A program made the position numbers and the translations under genes. 64,000 nt of DNA from Yersinia aldovae ATCC 35236. GTDB taxonomy: Bacteria; Pseudomonadota; Gammaproteobacteria; Enterobacterales; Enterobacteriaceae. Shown piece by piece: positions 27,311 to 35,846 of the stretch. The stretch's first letter is position 1. Each line of letters starts with the position of its first letter. The stretch is from positions 1 through 64,000 of the forward strand of contig NZ_ACCB01000002.1 of the NCBI RefSeq assembly GCF_000173735.1, in the 5' to 3' direction. A model generated the notes under the pieces. It did no database searches. It saw only the letters and a program-made list of their open reading frames with translations, and was not told the DNA's origin.

Positions 27311-27948
27311 AAAGCGAAGATATCTTTAAACAGATTTTAAGCGTCGATACCTTATTATCTTTCGATGGTATTATTCCGTCACTATCCGGCTTTCAATTAA
27401 AGTTGATCGCGCAGATTGAGGCGTTCGGCCTCGCGCTAAAATCAGAAAAACATCCACCAATCGAGGTCGACCGTTTATGTCATCAGCTTTGCCATTATCT
27501 GGATAAACGCACTGAAAATGCCATTAAAGATAAGGGATTGAGTTGGGATGGTTACTTATTATTAGATTATTTCTACGGTTACAGCGCCCCCTCATCCACT
27601 GATAGCGTGAGCCTGGAAGCGTTATTAAACAGCGACGACGAAACTGTCTGCCAATATGCACTCAAGATTCTTGTCCTGTCGCGCAATTTGCCAACCCGTG
27701 ATGTGAAATCACAGCAATTACTCGCGCGTTATGGCCATAAGTTGTTACCGCCCAATATTATTTTAGTTGACGATGATATTGAGCCAGAGATCGAGGAAGC
27801 GGACAATAACGAGGAGCCGCCTAAAATTGACAAGATATTGGAACAACACCGAACCTGGCGCGCTTTAGCTTTGCCACTCTGCGCTATCGCATTAACACTC
27901 TCCGCACTCTGGTTCTGGTGCTCTCGCTATTTAGGTGATCTGTCTTAA
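27307..27948 (+). CDS. DotU/TssL-like protein with C-terminal membrane anchor
   Basis: The 213-aa product resembles a reduced TssL cytoplasmic domain: LKLIAQIEAFGLAL, LCHQLCHYLDKRTENA and SWDGYLLLDYFYGY follow the DotU spacing. An acidic stretch (DDDIEPEIEEADNNEE) comes next, then a single C-terminal membrane helix near residues 188-206. It lacks the OmpA domain of the main TssL at 5984-7369. The start is a GTG overlapping the previous stop, and the next gene begins one base after its stop. The family call rests on motif spacing only. It may form an alternative or accessory membrane anchor with the next protein. Confidence 0.6.
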   Translation: MKSEDIFKQILSVDTLLSFDGIIPSLSGFQLKLIAQIEAFGLALKSEKHPPIEVDRLCHQLCHYLDKRTENAIKDKGLSWDGYLLLDYFYGYSAPSSTDSVSLEALLNSDDETVCQYALKILVLSRNLPTRDVKSQQLLARYGHKLLPPNIILVDDDIEPEIEEADNNEEPPKIDKILEQHRTWRALALPLCAIALTLSALWFWCSRYLGDLS

Positions 27949-28161
27949 ATGTTTAAGGTTAAATTAAATAAGTCGCTATTACTTTTATGGCTGGCAGCCG
28001 GTGGCATATTAATAGCAAGTATTAATTTTCAGGGTGCTACGTTATGGAATAACGTTATTTTCATTACGTTCCTGCTGCTATTGGTGCTCACCGTAGGGTG
28101 GCATTACGCCCTTAAACCGGAACAACCCCAACCTGAACCACAACAACCCCTCAACCGGTAG
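27949..28161 (+). CDS. N-terminal membrane part of an IcmF-like/OmpA protein (frameshifted)
   Basis: The 70-aa product has two hydrophobic helices (about residues 8-24 and 33-52) and a Pro/Gln-rich linker, then stops. Adding one base to the C4 run at 28147-28150 joins it to the open frame ending at 29633. The joined protein of 561 aa would have two N-terminal helices, a cytoplasmic domain, a third helix and an OmpA domain. The two-helix start resembles TssM. Confidence 0.6.
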   Translation: MFKVKLNKSLLLLWLAAGGILIASINFQGATLWNNVIFITFLLLLVLTVGWHYALKPEQPQPEPQQPLNR

Positions 28162-29633
28162 TTGCACAGGTCGCGGATCAAGGTAATACCGTTATTTTAA
28201 TCCTCGGTCCCTATGCTGCTAAGTGGTTTAGTAACCCTGGCGCTGCCGATAACACGCGTTTTTCCAGCCATGCTATCTGGATCTTAATTCCTGATCCGGA
28301 GACATTACAAAAACGGCTCAAGCATATTACGATGCATCATCCCTCCGCGCAGGTATTGGCTTTCTTCCCTTTCTTGCCGGATGTATATGAAAATACATCA
28401 ATTATTATTTCACAGCTCACTAAATGGCAAAATAGTTTTTCTGCGCTATCACTGAAAACGCCACTCTCATGCGTATTTGCTATCTATATTCAATTGAGTG
28501 AGGAGCGTCTTAGCCATAACTCTGATAACGCATATTGGACTGGGAATATTAATCTCGCCAATAAAAAAGAGGTCGATATTACAGCAGCGTTTCAAACATT
28601 GATCCAAAAACTGGAGTTGCAGGATACCAACAGTACGGCGTTCTCTTCTCAACGCCATGCAATGGCGCACAATCTGTTTATCTGGTTAAACGAATCTGGC
28701 GTGACAAATGCCTTACAAAACCTCTTTTCTCACACGTCATTACAATTAACTGATGTGATTTTATCCGACAACGGCAAAGGGTTTATCAAGCATGGTGCCT
28801 GGTCGGTATGGCTGGAAAAAACATTGGGTATCTTACCCGGTCTAGCCTCAGCCTTATCACTCCCCCCCTTCCCGGAAGTGATTAATTGGCAAAAACCGCA
28901 GATAGCGCCAGCGGTGAAACCAGCGGTAATAGTACCGCCGCACAACCCAAAATGGTTATGGAGTCTGGGTTTTGCCACCATATTATTGGCCGTACACATG
29001 GTGCATTCATTCTCACATGAGAAAGTTCGCTATAAGCAATTTACCCAGCAGATCGCACCTTTCGATAATATAAATAATTTATCTATTCAAAACCTTGCTG
29101 ATAACATTACAAAGTTAACCGCTAAGGGGGAAAGATTGTCAGCATGTGCTAATACATTTGATATCACGCACTGGGGGCTGTCTCAATGTGCAGCGTTATT
29201 GAGCCAAATAAACCATCGCGTTGAGGTTTATAAAAGTATTCCGGCGTTTAGTTCAGCTCAAATGGCTCCGCTATTTGACTCAAATAGCACAAAACTAAAA
29301 CCGAATGCGCAAACTAACGAGATACTACATTCCCTGTTACAACTGCTAGAACATAATCAAGGCAGTAAAATTTTGATTGTCGGCCATTCGGACAATACCG
29401 GTAGTGATTCTTTCAATATGACTATTTCCGAACAGCGCGCATTAGTGGTTCGTGACTGGCTAATCAAAAATAGTTCGCTTTCAAGTGAAAATTTTATTAT
29501 TCGGGGAATGGGTTCATTAGAGCCGGTCGCGTCTAATGATACAAAAATTGGGCAAGACCAAAACAGACGCGTTGAAGTGCTGTTGTTACCAAAACAAGAC
29601 AAGACAAGAATGCTGGAGCTTAAAATCCTATGA
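28149..29633 (+). CDS. IcmF-like/OmpA-domain protein, main part (frameshifted 5' end)
   Basis: The open frame continues the 27949 gene. After the linker, GNTVILILGPYAAKW sits where TssM has its P-loop but lacks GKT, and the following WILIPDPETLQKRL and CVFAIYIQLSEERL resemble the order of elements in the IcmF N-terminal domain. A membrane helix (PKWLWSLGFATILLAVHMV) and an OmpA-like C-terminus (ILIVGHSDNTG and QNRRVEVLLL) follow. The first ATG in this frame is 28332. I infer a reduced TssM-like protein that binds peptidoglycan. The OmpA domain is certain; the IcmF relation is tentative. Confidence 0.7.
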   Translation, partial: PQPVVAQVADQGNTVILILGPYAAKWFSNPGAADNTRFSSHAIWILIPDPETLQKRLKHITMHHPSAQVLAFFPFLPDVYENTSIIISQLTKWQNSFSALSLKTPLSCVFAIYIQLSEERLSHNSDNAYWTGNINLANKKEVDITAAFQTLIQKLELQDTNSTAFSSQRHAMAHNLFIWLNESGVTNALQNLFSHTSLQLTDVILSDNGKGFIKHGAWSVWLEKTLGILPGLASALSLPPFPEVINWQKPQIAPAVKPAVIVPPHNPKWLWSLGFATILLAVHMVHSFSHEKVRYKQFTQQIAPFDNINNLSIQNLADNITKLTAKGERLSACANTFDITHWGLSQCAALLSQINHRVEVYKSIPAFSSAQMAPLFDSNSTKLKPNAQTNEILHSLLQLLEHNQGSKILIVGHSDNTGSDSFNMTISEQRALVVRDWLIKNSSLSSENFIIRGMGSLEPVASNDTKIGQDQNRRVEVLLLPKQDKTRMLELKIL

Positions 29634-30115
29634 ATGCTATATCTACAACTTATTCGATTTATGAGGGCACCTTTCTGACAACTGCTCCAGTGCTGGATCA
29701 GTCAGTGAATATTTTAATGTTCAGAGATCCCAATAACCACGAATATAACATTATCATTAACCGCGCTTTATTGGATGAAGAGCAAACACCTGAAGCTTTC
29801 TGTGAAAAAGAGATGGAAGCATTACGCAATAAATTACCTGGTTTTCAAATTGAAGGGAAATTACTCAAACATGAGCTTGGCCCAGCGAAATTACCCGTAG
29901 TGCAAGTAGCAAATAATTTTTTGCAAGATGGCGAAAGAACCCGCCAGGTACAGTCCATTGTGTTATTACCACATCACGCGATATCAAATCCCGATAGCCG
30001 TGTAGTGCTAATTTTTACTTTGACTACCAGTGGCGGCGAGTTTACAGAACATCAGCGTAAACATTACGTGCAAATCATCAACAGTTTTAACCCAAAAGTA
30101 GTATCTGTTACTTAA
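29630..30115 (+). CDS. Eag-type T6SS effector chaperone (DcrB/DUF1795 family)
   Basis: The 161-aa cytoplasmic protein matches the DUF1795 family: YEGTFLTTAPVLDQSVNILMFRD at the start (in two parts) and SIVLLPHHA with VLIFTLTTS later. Eag proteins bind the N-terminal membrane helices of PAAR-Rhs or similar effectors and load them on VgrG. It overlaps the upstream stop by four bases. Usually the effector gene follows directly, but here the operon ends, so the client is not visible. Confidence 0.8.
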   Translation: MNAISTTYSIYEGTFLTTAPVLDQSVNILMFRDPNNHEYNIIINRALLDEEQTPEAFCEKEMEALRNKLPGFQIEGKLLKHELGPAKLPVVQVANNFLQDGERTRQVQSIVLLPHHAISNPDSRVVLIFTLTTSGGEFTEHQRKHYVQIINSFNPKVVSVT

Positions 30116-30130
30116 TATTATGAAAAGACC

Positions 30131-30162
30131 CTTCATGCTATATTATTCAATATAGCATGAAG
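30131..30162. terminator. Strong hairpin between convergent genes
   Basis: A perfect 14-bp stem (CTTCATGCTATATT paired with its complement) with a 4-base loop lies 15 bases after the Eag stop and 85 bases before the LuxR-type stop. Neither side has a clear T run. By position it is likely a transcription end or mRNA-protecting structure for one or both converging units. Confidence 0.55.
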
Positions 30163-30247
30163 TGAAATATCATCTGGAGTGAGGTGCTAGAATACGTTTT
30201 ACCGAAGAGGTGTTATTAGATATACCTTGGTGGGAATATACCATTGA

Positions 30248-30850
30248 TTAAATACAAATAAAAACAGCATCTTTATTGCTATAATTCTTCATATGTGAAG
30301 CATAGTTATAAAACTCCAACCTATTTAGTACACCCAGTTTCCTAATCGCATTGCGCCGATGCGTCAATACTGTCTTTTCAGAACGTTCAAGTATTTTTGA
30401 AATATCAGGGATACTATGTCCTTGTCCTGTCAACTCTACAACCCTACTTTCTGTATATGATAATTGAATGTAATTCTTCAGTCCTAGCCGCCTGAATACA
30501 TCGCTGTTCATCATGCTGCCGTGATTTAGTCGCGCAATAGTCAAAATCTTCTTAATTTTAGATATAATGTCATAAATATCGAGTTGATTGCTGTTAAAGG
30601 GGATGTTAACAGTCATCATCGGTTTATTACTACTATTGATATTTTTCGCGATAAACTCACTATCTTGATATATGTTGATGATCACCATGAAATCTTTAAA
30701 TATCACATTGGCTTTATGTGCAGCTTTCGATTCATAAGGGCGGATAAATAAGTAATCCTCATCACCCTCTTTATTGAAGACTTTTCTGAGTAGAGAGAGT
30801 AATCCTAACTCATAGAAAGCGTTCCGGGTTGTAATCGCTACACTTAACAT
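30248..30850 (-). CDS. LuxR/FixJ-type transcriptional regulator
   Basis: The 200-aa product has a C-terminal LuxR helix-turn-helix (LSYTESRVVELTGQGHSIPDI, then SEKTVLTHRRNAIRKLG in place of the usual KTVxxHxxxIxxKL). The N-terminal domain of about 120 aa is not a typical receiver; no phospho-acceptor pattern was recognised. This resembles the RcsA/BglJ-like regulators. AAGGAAG precedes the ATG. It is convergent with the T6SS accessory operon, so it could control the T6SS-fimbrial locus, but that is only positional. Confidence 0.85.
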   Translation of the reverse strand: MLSVAITTRNAFYELGLLSLLRKVFNKEGDEDYLFIRPYESKAAHKANVIFKDFMVIINIYQDSEFIAKNINSSNKPMMTVNIPFNSNQLDIYDIISKIKKILTIARLNHGSMMNSDVFRRLGLKNYIQLSYTESRVVELTGQGHSIPDISKILERSEKTVLTHRRNAIRKLGVLNRLEFYNYASHMKNYSNKDAVFICI

Positions 30851-31865
30851 ATTATAACTTCCTTATTTTACTCACTATTTTCAGTCAGTATTGCCTGAGT
30901 GAATTTTTAATAGAAATGAGCATTACAATAGTAATCAGTAGGATTTTACCTTTGCGATTATCACTCGTTCACTGGAAAATTACTTCAGTAATGTGATAAG
31001 TAAAAAGCTAAAACCCGAGTGATAGAACTAATTCCAATCAAACTTCGATAGTTGAGGAAAAAACACATAGTTATAGAGAGCTATAAATTTAATAGCCACA
31101 ATTTTATTAATAGTATAAACCGCCCATCTTCTAAAAATAAATCACCAAATATTGACCTCTGTCACTGAAAATTCCAGATCGAAATTAAACAACACTGAAG
31201 AGTAAAAGTATATGGGAATAGAACCATCAACCTTGTCGGAATTTTCTTACATATATATAAAAATAACTTAAGTCATCCCATGACTCACCACCACCTACAC
31301 GAAGTAAAATAGTCTAATGCTCTCTAAAAAAAACAGTTTTATCCGTAAGATAGGTACTACTTACAAGAAACGCCAGACACCGAAATCGATACTACTGCCA
31401 GTATGACCGACGAAAGCATTAAGGTAGCATCATTATAATTACGTTTATGTCGCGTGTAAGGACAAGTATGGCCCTTCAATTAGCCTCAGCGATAAACAAA
31501 GACTTAAACAACCTATCCAATCATGAACAGTAGAAATAACATAAAATTATTGTGTTAATAATCCTCGGCTATTATATATCGCAATAAAGCCCAAAGATAA
31601 TCGTTTTGACAGTTCAGAAATATCATATCGATCGGTGATACCAATCAAATCCCCCCATATAATCAAAATATTATCGATAAAATGGTAATTAAAGTGAATT
31701 GATATAACGTCTACGAAAGGTAGGTTTTAATGTGAAAGAGTTAAATCCTGAATAATGCAAAAAAAGCAGCCACAGCAGGGCCGATATGCCCCCCAGTCAG
31801 ATTAAAGCCATGGAAATAAAAAATATCAACAAAGTCTGGCAACCTAAAAGTTATCAACATTATAA
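30851..31865. other. A+T-rich region without a supportable gene
   Basis: About 1 kb lies between the LuxR-type gene and the permease remnant. The first part must hold the regulator's promoter. An 8-bp inverted repeat (ATCACTCG at 30960-30967 and CGAGTGAT at 31016-31023) is present. A short open stretch around 31435-31527 (NYVYVACKDKYG, ending in TGA) looks coding-like but matches nothing I recognise and has no start. The region is probably decayed DNA. Confidence 0.5.
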
Positions 31866-32640
31866 TCAATGTGATAGCTGACGGTTTTCCAACTCAGTAG
31901 AATCATGTTTATATTGAAAAACAAACACGAAAATCATCAACAAAATAAGTGTGTAAGCAGAAAATGAGAGCCAAATACTATTCCAGTCTTTTACACTATA
32001 CACAGTAAAATAGTCGACAATATGCCCACTGGCGATAGCACCAGCGTATACACCAACATCATTTACCATCGTCATGAACAGCCCTTGAACACTGCCCCTA
32101 ATATTAGGGCTTACTTTTTTTTCGACATAAATCTCATCAGAAATATTAAAGAAATCAAAGGCACAGCCATAAACAACCATTGATAGCAGTAATAAAATAA
32201 TACCGCTTGCAGATGAATCGCCATAGACGAATAGCGTAAAGTCCAGGCGATCATACTGATCATCATTACGCGCTTAAGGCCAAAACGAGACATGAAGAAT
32301 GGAATAGTTAGAATGAAAAAGACTTCGGCAATTTGCGCCATCGATAATAGTATCGACGGATATTGAACCACCAGGCTATCTTGATAAAAGGGATTTTTTT
32401 ACAAAATCATGCTGGAAGTGTGGCTGATTTGCAATGAAGCACCTAATTACATGGCAAACAAGAAAAGAATGCCATCTTCTTTTGCTTAAGCAATACAAAT
32501 GCATCAAGGCCTAACAGATTAACCCACGAACGTTTTTTTTAACATTTGAAGTCGGGCAACTTGGCAGTGAACAGGCATATATAGCTAATAGCAACGCAGC
32601 ACCTGATCCAATATAAAGCTGAACATCCGAATGATTTTCT
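31866..32640 (-). pseudogene. Remnant of a nucleoside permease (NupG/XapB family)
   Basis: Read leftward, fragments in different frames match the C-terminal half of NupG/XapB nucleoside:H+ symporters. The order is CSLPSCPTS, then LLKQKKMAFF, then VQYPSILLSMAQIAEVFFILTIPFF, SRFGLKRVMMISMIAWTLR, and finally YGCAFDFFNISDEIYVEKKVS with RGSVQGLFMTMVND. At least two frameshifts and an in-frame stop break it, and the N-terminal half is absent. The longest intact pieces are 32111-32371 and 31866-32180. It lies at the junction between the T6SS and cob regions. Confidence 0.8.
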
Positions 32641-32651
32641 GTTCAATCTCA

Positions 32652-32690
32652 GTAGATGTAGCTAACACCCTGCAATTTCAAGGCCGAAGA
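32652..32690. repeat. Partial ERIC element (one end only)
   Basis: The stretch GCTAACACCCTGCAATTTCA and following bases repeat, with few changes, the end of the adjacent ERIC (GCTAACACCCCCTGCAATTT). Only about 40 bases are present, so this looks like the residue of a second ERIC copy in tandem. Confidence 0.6.
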
Positions 32691-32692
32691 TA

Positions 32693-32817
32693 AACACCCC
32701 AAAGTCATTGGAATTGCAGGTAGGCAGCAAGAGAATGAATCCCGATGAACTTACTCAAGTAAGTGATTCGGGTAAGTGAACGTCGCTAACACCCCCTGCA
32801 ATTTTAAGGACGAAGGG
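32693..32817. repeat. ERIC element overlapping the 3' end of cobT
   Basis: A diverged copy of the enterobacterial repetitive intergenic consensus. The core ACTTACTCAAGTAAGTGATT and the flanking TTGCAGGTAGGCAGCAAGAG match the cleaner copy at 57776-57902. Its end supplies the last codons and the stop of cobT (32804). Confidence 0.8.
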
Positions 32818-33865
32818 GGGCTGGTAACTCAATATTGCTTTCGGCCAATGATCCCATATTGTTATACATCGCACAGGCCGCATCCACTAGGTGCATGGCT
32901 AACGCCGCACCACTGCCCTCGCCTAACCGCATGCCCATTTGCAAATAGGGTTCCAGCTGCAAATGGTTCAGTGCGATAACCGCGCCTTTTTCTGCTGATA
33001 GATGAGATGGAATCAGGTAATCACGCACCTTGGGTTCGATACGGCAAGCAGCCAACGCAGAAGCATAGGAGAGAAAACCATCCAGCACCACCGGTAAACC
33101 CGCAGCGGCAGCGCCTAACATCACTCCAGTCATACCCACCAGATCAAAACCACCGACTTTCGCCAACACATCAATGCCATCGCTGGCATCTGGCTGATTG
33201 ATTTCAATTGCCCGCCGCACTACGGCCACTTTGTGATGTAATTGCTCGCTGGGGAAATTAGCTCCGATCCCAACAGCCAACTCAGGGTCGCTGTCGGTAA
33301 ATACGCTGACCATCGCCGCTGCGGGAGTGGTATTCGCCATACCCAACTCACCGACGCCAAACACTTTCACGCCACCCGCCGCCTGTTGCAGTGTCAGTGT
33401 CGCACTGGCAACCAGTAAATTTTCGGCTTGTTGACGAGTCATAGCCGCACCGCGGGCTATATTGCCGCTACCACGCGCCACTTTCAGATCTACTACGCCG
33501 GGCAGCGTATCGCTATCGATACCCACATCCACTATCTTGACTTCTGCACCGGCGTTGGCCGCCAATACACACACACCGGTCACACCCCTGACCATATTCA
33601 GTGCCTGAACCATCGTCACAACACGAGGTGAGACAGCCACGCCTTCGTCGTAAACACCGTGGTCAGCCGCCATCACAATGATTTGTTTGCGATCAACCTG
33701 ATGACCATATAAACCGCGCATTCCCGCTAATTGAACCGCCAATTGCTCCAAACGCCCCAAACTGCCCTGTGGTTTTAGCAAACCATCCAGCCGTGTTTTA
33801 GCTCGGGCCATCGCTTTGTTATCCAGCGGAGCAATGGTACGCAGAATTGATGAAAGTGTTCGCAT
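32804..33865 (-). CDS. cobT: Nicotinate-nucleotide--dimethylbenzimidazole phosphoribosyltransferase CobT
   Basis: CobT makes alpha-ribazole phosphate from nicotinate mononucleotide and dimethylbenzimidazole, for the lower ligand of B12. The product is 353 aa, the usual length. It has [14 protein letters not shown] near the N-terminus, [18 protein letters not shown], and the C-terminal [10 protein letters not shown] with the catalytic glutamate. It is the last gene of the cob operon, and its last codons (LRP, stop) lie in an ERIC element. Confidence 0.97.
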   Translation of the reverse strand: MRTLSSILRTIAPLDNKAMARAKTRLDGLLKPQGSLGRLEQLAVQLAGMRGLYGHQVDRKQIIVMAADHGVYDEGVAVSPRVVTMVQALNMVRGVTGVCVLAANAGAEVKIVDVGIDSDTLPGVVDLKVARGSGNIARGAAMTRQQAENLLVASATLTLQQAAGGVKVFGVGELGMANTTPAAAMVSVFTDSDPELAVGIGANFPSEQLHHKVAVVRRAIEINQPDASDGIDVLAKVGGFDLVGMTGVMLGAAAAGLPVVLDGFLSYASALAACRIEPKVRDYLIPSHLSAEKGAVIALNHLQLEPYLQMGMRLGEGSGAALAMHLVDAACAMYNNMGSLAESNIELPAPLRP

Positions 33866-33869
33866 CTAT

Positions 33870-34532
33870 TTAACCTCGTGGTGCAGGCTGCCAGGCAGCC
33901 TGGCTGTTGAACGCATGCAACGTGACAAACCCATCATGGATCTCCAACACGCTGTATGCCCCCTGCTCAAAATGAAAATGCCACATGGCGGCGGCTGGCA
34001 TCGCCAGTAAACGCGCCAGCATCAGGCTTAATACTCCCTGATGGGCAACCAGCAGTTGATTGTTATCGTAATTGTTTGTTTCATGGCGGTTTGTTTGCTG
34101 ACTATTGATTGAAAGCAGTGACTGAACCACGCTTTCGACTCGGTCTGAAAACTGCATAAAAGACTCCCCACCAGTGGGGCTGGCCTGTTGCCAGTCTGCC
34201 ACCCATGCTGCCCATGCATCAGGGTCTTCACGCTGTAAATCATGGTGATGGCGCATTTCCCACTCACCAAAATTCATTTCATTTAATTGGTCATTAATGC
34301 CCGCATTTAGGGGATGCCCCGCCAGCACGATATCGGCAGTATGCCGCGCACGTAGCAACTGGCTACTGACACCATCAGCAAACGCCACCTCCGCCAGCCA
34401 ACCGGCAACATCACCGGCCTGTTCGACGCCGAGTGGCGTTAACGCCAAATCGGTCAAGCCGCAAAAAACACCGCGCAAATTGGCTTCAGTTTGCCCATGG
34501 CGCACCAGAAAAAGTCGCATAGAATGGCTCAT
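33870..34532 (-). CDS. cobC: Alpha-ribazole phosphatase CobC
   Basis: CobC is a histidine phosphatase that removes phosphate from alpha-ribazole phosphate (or adenosylcobalamin phosphate). The 220-aa product has the phospho-histidine motif FLVRHGQTEAN, GLTDLALTPLG, and the second active-site histidine in LVAHQGVLS. The ATG at 34532 is one codon inside the longest frame; MRLFLVRHG at 34520 is also possible. In Salmonella cobC lies outside the main operon; here it sits between cobS and cobT. Confidence 0.93.
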   Translation of the reverse strand: MSHSMRLFLVRHGQTEANLRGVFCGLTDLALTPLGVEQAGDVAGWLAEVAFADGVSSQLLRARHTADIVLAGHPLNAGINDQLNEMNFGEWEMRHHHDLQREDPDAWAAWVADWQQASPTGGESFMQFSDRVESVVQSLLSINSQQTNRHETNNYDNNQLLVAHQGVLSLMLARLLAMPAAAMWHFHFEQGAYSVLEIHDGFVTLHAFNSQAAWQPAPRG

Positions 34533-34557
34533 CAAAAGTGTTCGAAAACAGGTCGTA

Positions 34558-35304
34558 TTACAGCAACGCCAGTAGGAATATCAACTCACCCACTTCGGCC
34601 GCAGCCCCCAGCGTGTCACCGGTTTGCCCGCCCAGACGGCGGCGCAGGTAGGTTGCCAATAATGCCACCACCGCCATGCTAATCACCAACGCCAACAGTG
34701 CTGCGCTTTGACCCAGTAGCAGGGTTAATATCGCGCCACCGGCCAAGGTGACAAGCGTTTGTTTCCCCGTCACTTTACCGATGTAAATGTTGCCTAATCC
34801 ATTACCTTCGCGCGCATAGCGTTGGCGATACATCAACAGCACAATTACCGTGCGCCCGGCTACTGAGGCGGCGGTGAGCATCAGTAGCATCGGTGCATCA
34901 CGCAGCGCCAACTCACTGACCACCAGTACTTTTGCCACCACGATAAATATCAACGCCAAACCGCCGTTAGTACCGAGGCGGCTATCGCGCATGATTTCCA
35001 GCATTTGCTCGCGCTTGCGGGCAGAAAACACCCCATCACAGGTATCTGCCAGCCCGTCGAGATGAAAAGCACCGGTAACCAGTGCCAACGCCAGGACATA
35101 TCCCAACGCCGCCAGTGGCACACCGCACCACGGAGCTAGCAGAGTGAAAACCACCCCACCGATCACCCCAACAATCAGGCCGATAAACGGAAAACCGATA
35201 ATACCGCGCTCGTAGTTATCCAGCGCCAGCCCTTGCGTCCAGCGCTCTGGTACCGGAATGCGGGTCATAAACTGCAATGTTGCGAGAAATAGACGCAGGC
35301 TCAT
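34558..35304 (-). CDS. cobS: Adenosylcobinamide-GDP ribazoletransferase CobS
   Basis: CobS is a membrane enzyme that joins adenosylcobinamide-GDP to alpha-ribazole (phosphate), the last assembly step. The 248-aa product is mostly membrane helices and carries the conserved acidic region [20 protein letters not shown] followed by [10 protein letters not shown]. Its ATG overlaps the cobU stop (ATGA). Confidence 0.96.
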   Translation of the reverse strand: MSLRLFLATLQFMTRIPVPERWTQGLALDNYERGIIGFPFIGLIVGVIGGVVFTLLAPWCGVPLAALGYVLALALVTGAFHLDGLADTCDGVFSARKREQMLEIMRDSRLGTNGGLALIFIVVAKVLVVSELALRDAPMLLMLTAASVAGRTVIVLLMYRQRYAREGNGLGNIYIGKVTGKQTLVTLAGGAILTLLLGQSAALLALVISMAVVALLATYLRRRLGGQTGDTLGAAAEVGELIFLLALL

Positions 35305-35846
35305 TTAATCTTAACCTCAATGCCTGAAACCACTAAAAACACCTCATCAGCCGCTGCTGCCAATCGCTGATTGACTCGTCCGGCAATATCACGAAAATGC
35401 CGCGCCAGGCGATTTTCCGGTACGATCCCCATGCCCAGCTCGTTGGTCACCAGATAAATAGGCGCACTACTGCGTGCACAAGCCGCCAACAATTCGGTAA
35501 TTTGCTGCGAAATACCCTCTTCAAGCGCGGTAAAATCCATCTGTTCCGGTGGCGTATCCCCCGCCAGTTCAAACAGCAAATTGGTCATCAGAGTGGTAAT
35601 GCATTCCAACATAACGGCTTCGCCGGGTTCGACGTGCTTTTCCAGCACCACTCCGAGATCACGATAGCCTTCCCAGGTACGCCAATGCGCCGGGCGGCTG
35701 GCACGGTGTAATGCCACCCGCTCTGCCATTTCCGCATCTGTTACCACTGAGGTCGCAATGTAAAATACCCGTTCGGCCGCTTGTGCCGCCAAACGTTCGG
35801 CCAATGAACTCTTGCCACTGCGCGCCCCTCCGGTAATCAAAATCAC
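35301..35846 (-). CDS. cobU: Adenosylcobinamide kinase/guanylyltransferase CobU
   Basis: CobU phosphorylates adenosylcobinamide and attaches GMP. The 181-aa product starts [19 protein letters not shown], which contains the P-loop. The histidine in VALHRASRP (residue 47) corresponds to the guanylylated histidine of the family. The start is a GTG overlapping the cbiP stop. Confidence 0.96.
   Translation of the reverse strand: MILITGGARSGKSSLAERLAAQAAERVFYIATSVVTDAEMAERVALHRASRPAHWRTWEGYRDLGVVLEKHVEPGEAVMLECITTLMTNLLFELAGDTPPEQMDFTALEEGISQQITELLAACARSSAPIYLVTNELGMGIVPENRLARHFRDIAGRVNQRLAAAADEVFLVVSGIEVKIK

Noticed and set aside
31435-31527. Short coding-like stretch in the gene-poor region
   Set aside because: It has no start, no upstream continuation in frame and no recognisable family.
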